In this document: positions 7,240 to 9,825 of the stretch, piece by piece
Layout of the letters: each line of letters begins with the position of its first letter
Position numbering within the stretch: position 1 is the stretch's first letter
Assembly (NCBI GenBank): GCA_002791215.1
Contig: PFWQ01000024.1
Location: 1,317-11,141 of the forward strand
Direction of reading: 5' to 3'
DNA from: a candidate division SR1 bacterium CG_4_9_14_3_um_filter_40_9
Lineage (GTDB): Bacteria > Patescibacteriota > Gracilibacteria > Absconditabacterales > Absconditicoccaceae
DNA: 9,825 nucleotides
Made by a program: the position numbers and the translations under genes
The notes under the pieces: model-generated
The model's input: only the letters and a program-made list of their open reading frames with translations
Databases searched by the model: none
Told to the model about the DNA's origin: nothing

Positions 7240-7277
7240 TTCAGTTGATTTCTTGTCTACATTCACTACATATGTGA

Positions 7278-7325
7278 AACGGTAAACGGATAATGTACCA
7301 CGTTCACCGTTCACCATTTACCGTT
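7278..7325. repeat. Inverted repeat upstream of the HigA-like gene
   Basis: AACGGTAAACGG (7278-7289) and CCATTTACCGTT (7314-7325) pair at 11 of 12 positions plus one G-T, with a 24-nt interior containing CACCGTTCACC. It ends 11 nt before the ATG. It could be an autoregulatory operator or a leader hairpin, but such filler also occurs elsewhere here. Confidence 0.4.
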
Positions 7326-7336
7326 AATCGTACGAA

Positions 7337-7657
7337 ATGACAGATAATTTAATTCATCCAGGACGACATCTTCTCCAAGAAATCAAAGCTAAGGGTCGGA
7401 ACCAGAAGCAATTTTCTGCAATCTTGGGAAAAAAAATCAGCGAACTCAATGAGCTCATCAATGGCAAAAGAAATATCACCATCCAGCGAGATATTTTATT
7501 AGGCACAGCCTTCGGAGATCCAGAGGGAAAGCGGATTCACATGCAAAATCAATATGACTTCCACAAGGCAAAAATGGCCATGGATCAGAGAAAAATAAGC
7601 GAAATCAAAAGAAAAACCCGCTCTACGGACAAAGAACATATCTTTCATAACTTCTAA
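7337..7657 (+). CDS. higA: HigA-like XRE-family antitoxin, orphan
   Basis: 106 aa, ATG to TAA, no UGA. The N-terminal half matches the HigA/VapI helix-turn-helix pattern: IHPGRHLLQEIKAKG (6-20), NQKQFSAILGKKISELNELINGKRNIT (22-48), then the QNQYDFHKAK segment (70-79). HigA proteins bind DNA and neutralise the HigB mRNA interferase. Here no HigB-like frame exists upstream or downstream, only repeat-rich gaps, so it is an orphan regulator or a solitary antitoxin. The region around 55-68 (LGTAFGDPEGKRIHM) departs from the usual HigA LARALGTSPEFW pattern. No Shine-Dalgarno precedes the ATG; an inverted repeat ends 11 nt upstream and could be its operator. Confidence 0.82.
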   Translation: MTDNLIHPGRHLLQEIKAKGRNQKQFSAILGKKISELNELINGKRNITIQRDILLGTAFGDPEGKRIHMQNQYDFHKAKMAMDQRKISEIKRKTRSTDKEHIFHNF

Positions 7658-7850
7658 AATACCAGCATTAGACTAGTCCACAACTAGCATTTTCGCATTT
7701 CGTCCTATGTTTTTCCTACTTTTTCCATTGAAAAGCAATTGGACATATATAGACAGGGTAGTGACGAGTGCCTAGTACCGAGTACAAAGCATGCCCCGCA
7801 ATGGCGGTGGTGCAAAAAAACAATCAGAACTTTATGACTTTACAGATCTT
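7658..7850. other. HigA-murG gap with repeat copy, no gene
   Basis: 193 nt with no supportable coding frame. It contains CTAGTCCACAACTAG-like short inverted sequence, the repeat copy at 7785-7817, and TTATGACTTTA duplicated with 17-nt period (7832-7842 and 7849-7859), the second copy covering the murG start codon. No clear terminator or promoter is seen. Confidence 0.5.
7785..7817 (+). repeat. AAAGCATGCCCCGC repeat, intergenic copy
   Basis: CAAAGCATGCCCCGCAA then TGGCGGTGGTGCAAAA. Nearest relative of the in-gene copy at 6258-6290, with differences at C/T and A/G positions, and preceded by the same GAGTRCCTAGTA flank with eight extra bases. Confidence 0.75.
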
Positions 7851-9002
7851 ATGACTTTAAAGACTTTAAATATATGTGTGACATGATGAGGTACAGGCGG
7901 CCATGTTTTCCCTATCAAAAGCATGATCGAGCACATCTACAATCATGATACATTCAGCAAACATATCCAAAATATCTATCGATTCGGGGGTAGAAACAGC
8001 TTGGAGAAAAAGACAAGCGACAAATTATCGGCCAAATGATACACCAACCATTTCGTGACTATCTTTTCTGGGAAATACCGTAGAGAAACGCCGTTGATGG
8101 CGCATATCATGAACATAAGAGATTTTTTCTCTTTTTTATTGGGCCTGGTACAGTCGATATTTCGATTGCGGGAATACAAGATTGATGTGGTATTCTGCAA
8201 AGGTGGATACGTCGCACTACCAGTAATCATAGCAACAAGAATATTGAGAAAAAAGATCATAGTGCATGAGTCTGATACGCATTCTGGGTTAGTCAACAAA
8301 ATAGCGGCGCGTTTCGCCGACAAGGTATTTACTGGGTTTGACAACGTATTGCCTAGATCAGAGACGGTCGGACAGATACTTTCCGACGATATTGCATTTG
8401 GCGACGATACCAACGCCATAAAAGATGCTAAAATCAGTGAAATTTTGGCCAAAATACCCAAGAAAAAGACCATAGTTCTGGTTATCGGAGGGTCACAAGG
8501 TTCGTATAGGATTTACAAATCCTTAATAAACATCTTGGACCAGAATCCAATGGCTATGTCCAACTTCGTCTTCATCTTGTCTCTATGAATTTTAAATAGC
8601 GATCTCAAGCCGGAATTTGAACGTTTTTCTAATGTATTCGCACAAGAATTCTTCTCTCAAAAAGAGATGGGAGCCTTATGTTACAGGGCAGATATCGGAC
8701 TTACCCGTGCAGGCACCACTTCTCTGGCTGAACAAAAACTGTATGATATGAAACTCTTTATGGTGCCTATCGCTTGGACCCACGATCAATACGATAATGC
8801 AAAATATTATGTGTCTCAATTCCATGACCTCTTGATCGATCAGAAGTTGCCGGATTTTGAAACGCGCCTTCTTCAGGCATTCAAAAATCATGTCTGATTT
8901 AGGAAACAACAAAAAACACCACAGTCCTGCAAAGGGAAAAAACGCCTTATCCTTGTCTGCCAGGTCAAGGATAAGATTGCGAAAGCAATTGTAGAAGCGT
9001 AA
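7851..9002 (+). CDS. murG: MurG, lipid II-forming GlcNAc transferase
   Basis: 383-aa GT28-family enzyme that adds GlcNAc from UDP-GlcNAc to lipid I on the inner membrane face, giving lipid II for peptidoglycan. Motifs: glycine-rich loop VTGGGTGGHVFP (10-21), FCKGGYVALP, VHESDTHSGLVNK from 138, VIGGSQGS (211-218), RAGTTSLAE (286-294) and DQYDNAKYY (312-320), the Q..NA donor-site pattern. Five glycines are UGA, two of them consecutive in the first loop (12-13), so standard-code prediction loses the N-terminus and splits the gene. ATG 7851 gives MTLKTLNICVTGGG, close to the family's usual start; no Shine-Dalgarno is visible. The last 30 or so residues are basic and contain a DNA palindrome. A probable terminator follows. 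Confidence 0.95.
8946..8975. repeat. 10-bp palindrome in the murG 3' end
   Basis: CTTATCCTTG (8946-8955) and CAAGGATAAG (8966-8975), perfect arms with a 10-nt loop TCTGCCAGGT. It encodes LILVCQVKDK in the C-terminal tail of MurG, beyond the donor-site motifs. It may be another captured palindromic element. Confidence 0.6.
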
Positions 9003-9037
9003 TTACTCCCCAATTCACATCTCTACGTGACGCTTTC

Positions 9038-9070
9038 TAGCACCTCGACCTTTCGGGGAATGCTATTTTT
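9038..9070 (+). terminator. Probable intrinsic terminator of murG
   Basis: TAGCA (9038-9042) pairs with TGCTA (9061-9065), with an inner CCTCG/CGGGG stem including one G-T pair, then TTTTTATTATTT. It starts 36 nt after the murG stop and separates murG from the S23-like gene. Confidence 0.6.
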
Positions 9071-9090
9071 ATTATTTACCAATTATTCTC

Positions 9091-9480
9091 ATGAAAGCTG
9101 AACTTACCAAAAGACTTATGCAATTTAGCAAGAACCTTGTGACCGCTGCTCAATGATTAACACTCTCTACTATCAACCGTAATAGCGTCGAAAAATGCGT
9201 CGAATCAGGCACCAATGCTGGTTCTGAATATGTTCAAGCTGGCGCCGCTACCACCAAGAAAGCCTTCACTTTCAAGATCAATATGTGCAAACAACAACTC
9301 AATGCAGCTAGTTATCGGCTCGAACTCATCACAGAAACTTCCAAAGACAAGAAAGCTGAATTAGAGGCGCTTTTTACAGAGGCCAAAGAACTGGCCGCTA
9401 TCTTCAATAAAATATCTCGGACACTCAAGAAAAATGCTAACGAAAAGAAGGTAGAAGAGGAAGAAACTGAAGAAAAATAG
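9091..9480 (+). CDS. Four-helix-bundle protein of the S23 (23S rRNA intervening sequence) family
   Basis: 129 aa, ATG to TAG, one UGA glycine at residue 22. The pattern fits the S23/IVP four-helix-bundle family: LTKRLMQFSKNLV, then SVEKCVESGTNAGSEYVQAGAATTKKAFTFKINMCKQQLNAASYRLELI, then ALFTEAKELAAIFNKISRTLKKN. In other members the central part reads roughly QLLRSGTSIGANYREA. The last 18 residues are a charged K/E tail. Members were named for inserts in 23S rRNA genes but are widespread; the DGR accessory protein Avd shares the fold. Here no rRNA, reverse transcriptase or variable repeat is nearby, so it is a free-standing member of unknown role. It has no Shine-Dalgarno and lies behind the murG terminator, so probably has its own promoter. 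Confidence 0.82.
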
Positions 9481-9502
9481 AAGATTAGGATTATGGCGAC
9501 CC

Positions 9503-9589
9503 GTCATTGCGAGGTGCGAAGCAATCAGGAAGCTATTGCTCGGATTGCCACACGGAGCCTGTCCCGCAAAATGCGGGGTTCGTAATGAC
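9503..9589. repeat. GTCATTGCGAGG-type palindromic element
   Basis: 87-bp compound palindrome. The ends GTCATTGC (9503-9510) and GTAATGAC (9582-9589) are inverted with one mismatch. Inside are GCAATC...GATTGC arms (9531-9547) and a CCCGCA-AAA-TGCGGG hairpin (9563-9577). The GTCATTGCGAGG...CGAAGCAATC start is a dispersed repeat type seen in many unrelated bacterial genomes. The inner hairpin resembles that at 2376-2393. Confidence 0.8.
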
Positions 9590-9628
9590 ACGAACCATTT
9601 TATCATTTATTCGCTTCACAAAATATTC

Positions 9629-9825
9629 ATGAAATACATCATTACATTCATTTTATCCTTGCTTTGTCTTCGATGATCCGTTCATGGGACTCGAGATTTG
9701 GTGCTTAGCGAAGTCTATCTCAAAGGCAATGCAGACCGGCTAGAAATCTCCAATATCGGCGATGAAATATTCACCGGAACTATCACTTTATCTGGCGCCA
9801 CTACCATCGGGACAATACCAGAATG
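9629..9825 (+). CDS. Secreted protein with lamin-tail-like start, 3' end outside window
   Basis: 65 complete codons visible, open at the right edge. MKYIITFILSLLCLRGSVHG is a signal peptide: short basic start and hydrophobic core, with cleavage likely near VHG. Residue 16 (Gly) is UGA, so the standard code would end it within the signal. The mature start, DLVLSEVYLKGNADRLEISNIG followed by FTGTITLSGAT, resembles the first strands of a lamin tail domain (typically IVINEVY...WIELYN), a beta-sandwich found in many secreted bacterial proteins. This is pattern recognition on a short piece, so the family call is tentative; export is better supported. The gene follows the 9503-9589 palindromic element by 39 nt and lacks a Shine-Dalgarno. 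Confidence 0.7.

Larger units (their letters stand above)
6989..7336. other. Repeat-filled gap, no gene
   Basis: About 350 nt with no supportable coding frame on either strand. It contains the CCCCCC-TTGCA-GGGGGG element, two degenerate copies of the AAAGCATGCC repeat, several ATTCAC/GTGAAT inverted repeats (7154-7240), GTAGACA...TGTCTAC arms (around 7194 and 7254) and an inverted repeat next to the HigA start. It looks like an accumulation site for small palindromic elements. Confidence 0.65.

Noticed and set aside
7976..8473. Minus-strand 165-codon open frame
   Set aside because: Antisense shadow of murG; murG has continuous family motifs across the same bases.
9003..9090. Structured RNA or tRNA in the murG-S23 gap
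   Set aside because: The only structure is a terminator-like stem with a T-rich tail; no tRNA cloverleaf features or CCA end are seen.
6951..9600. CRISPR array suggested by several short repeats
   Set aside because: Copies are few, divergent, irregularly spaced and partly within genes; there are no regular spacers and no cas genes.

Overview
The window reads coherently only if UGA is translated as glycine (genetic code 25). PilT then gains an intact Walker A P-loop with UGA at two of its glycines. MurG gains its GGGTGGH loop with two consecutive UGA codons. The LCP protein becomes one open frame of 504 codons holding 14 in-frame UGAs. I count 36 in-frame UGAs in the nine genes that contain them, and every gene whose end is visible stops at UAA or UAG. 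Within known biology this points to Candidate Phyla Radiation bacteria of the Absconditabacteria (SR1) or Gracilibacteria (BD1-5/GN02) lineages. The sequence alone does not let me choose between them.

Layout. Positions 1-2109 carry a minus-strand cluster read right to left: pilT (type IV pilus retraction ATPase), two small charged hypothetical proteins with a 1-nt gap between them, and a signal-peptide protein cut by the left edge. A 450-nt gene-poor gap (2110-2559) with two strong hairpins separates this from a plus-strand block. That block holds an LCP (LytR-CpsA-Psr) cell-wall ligase, rnc (RNase III), secF with an intrinsic terminator, an RluA-type pseudouridine synthase, a repeat-rich gap, an orphan HigA-like antitoxin, murG with a probable terminator, an S23 four-helix-bundle protein, and a lamin-tail-like secreted protein cut by the right edge.

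How the genes relate. MurG (lipid II synthesis) and LCP (attaching glycopolymers to the wall) indicate a real peptidoglycan envelope. SecF and the two signal-peptide proteins indicate export, and PilT indicates dynamic pili. RNase III and the pseudouridine synthase are RNA housekeeping. This fits a small-genome, surface-attached bacterium, but no single defence or metabolic system is assembled here.

The most unusual feature is repeats. Gaps contain degenerate palindromic elements, and elements of the same families lie in frame inside the pseudouridine synthase gene, much like the Rickettsia palindromic elements that insert into coding sequence. I found no rRNA, tRNA, CRISPR array, transposase or integrase.
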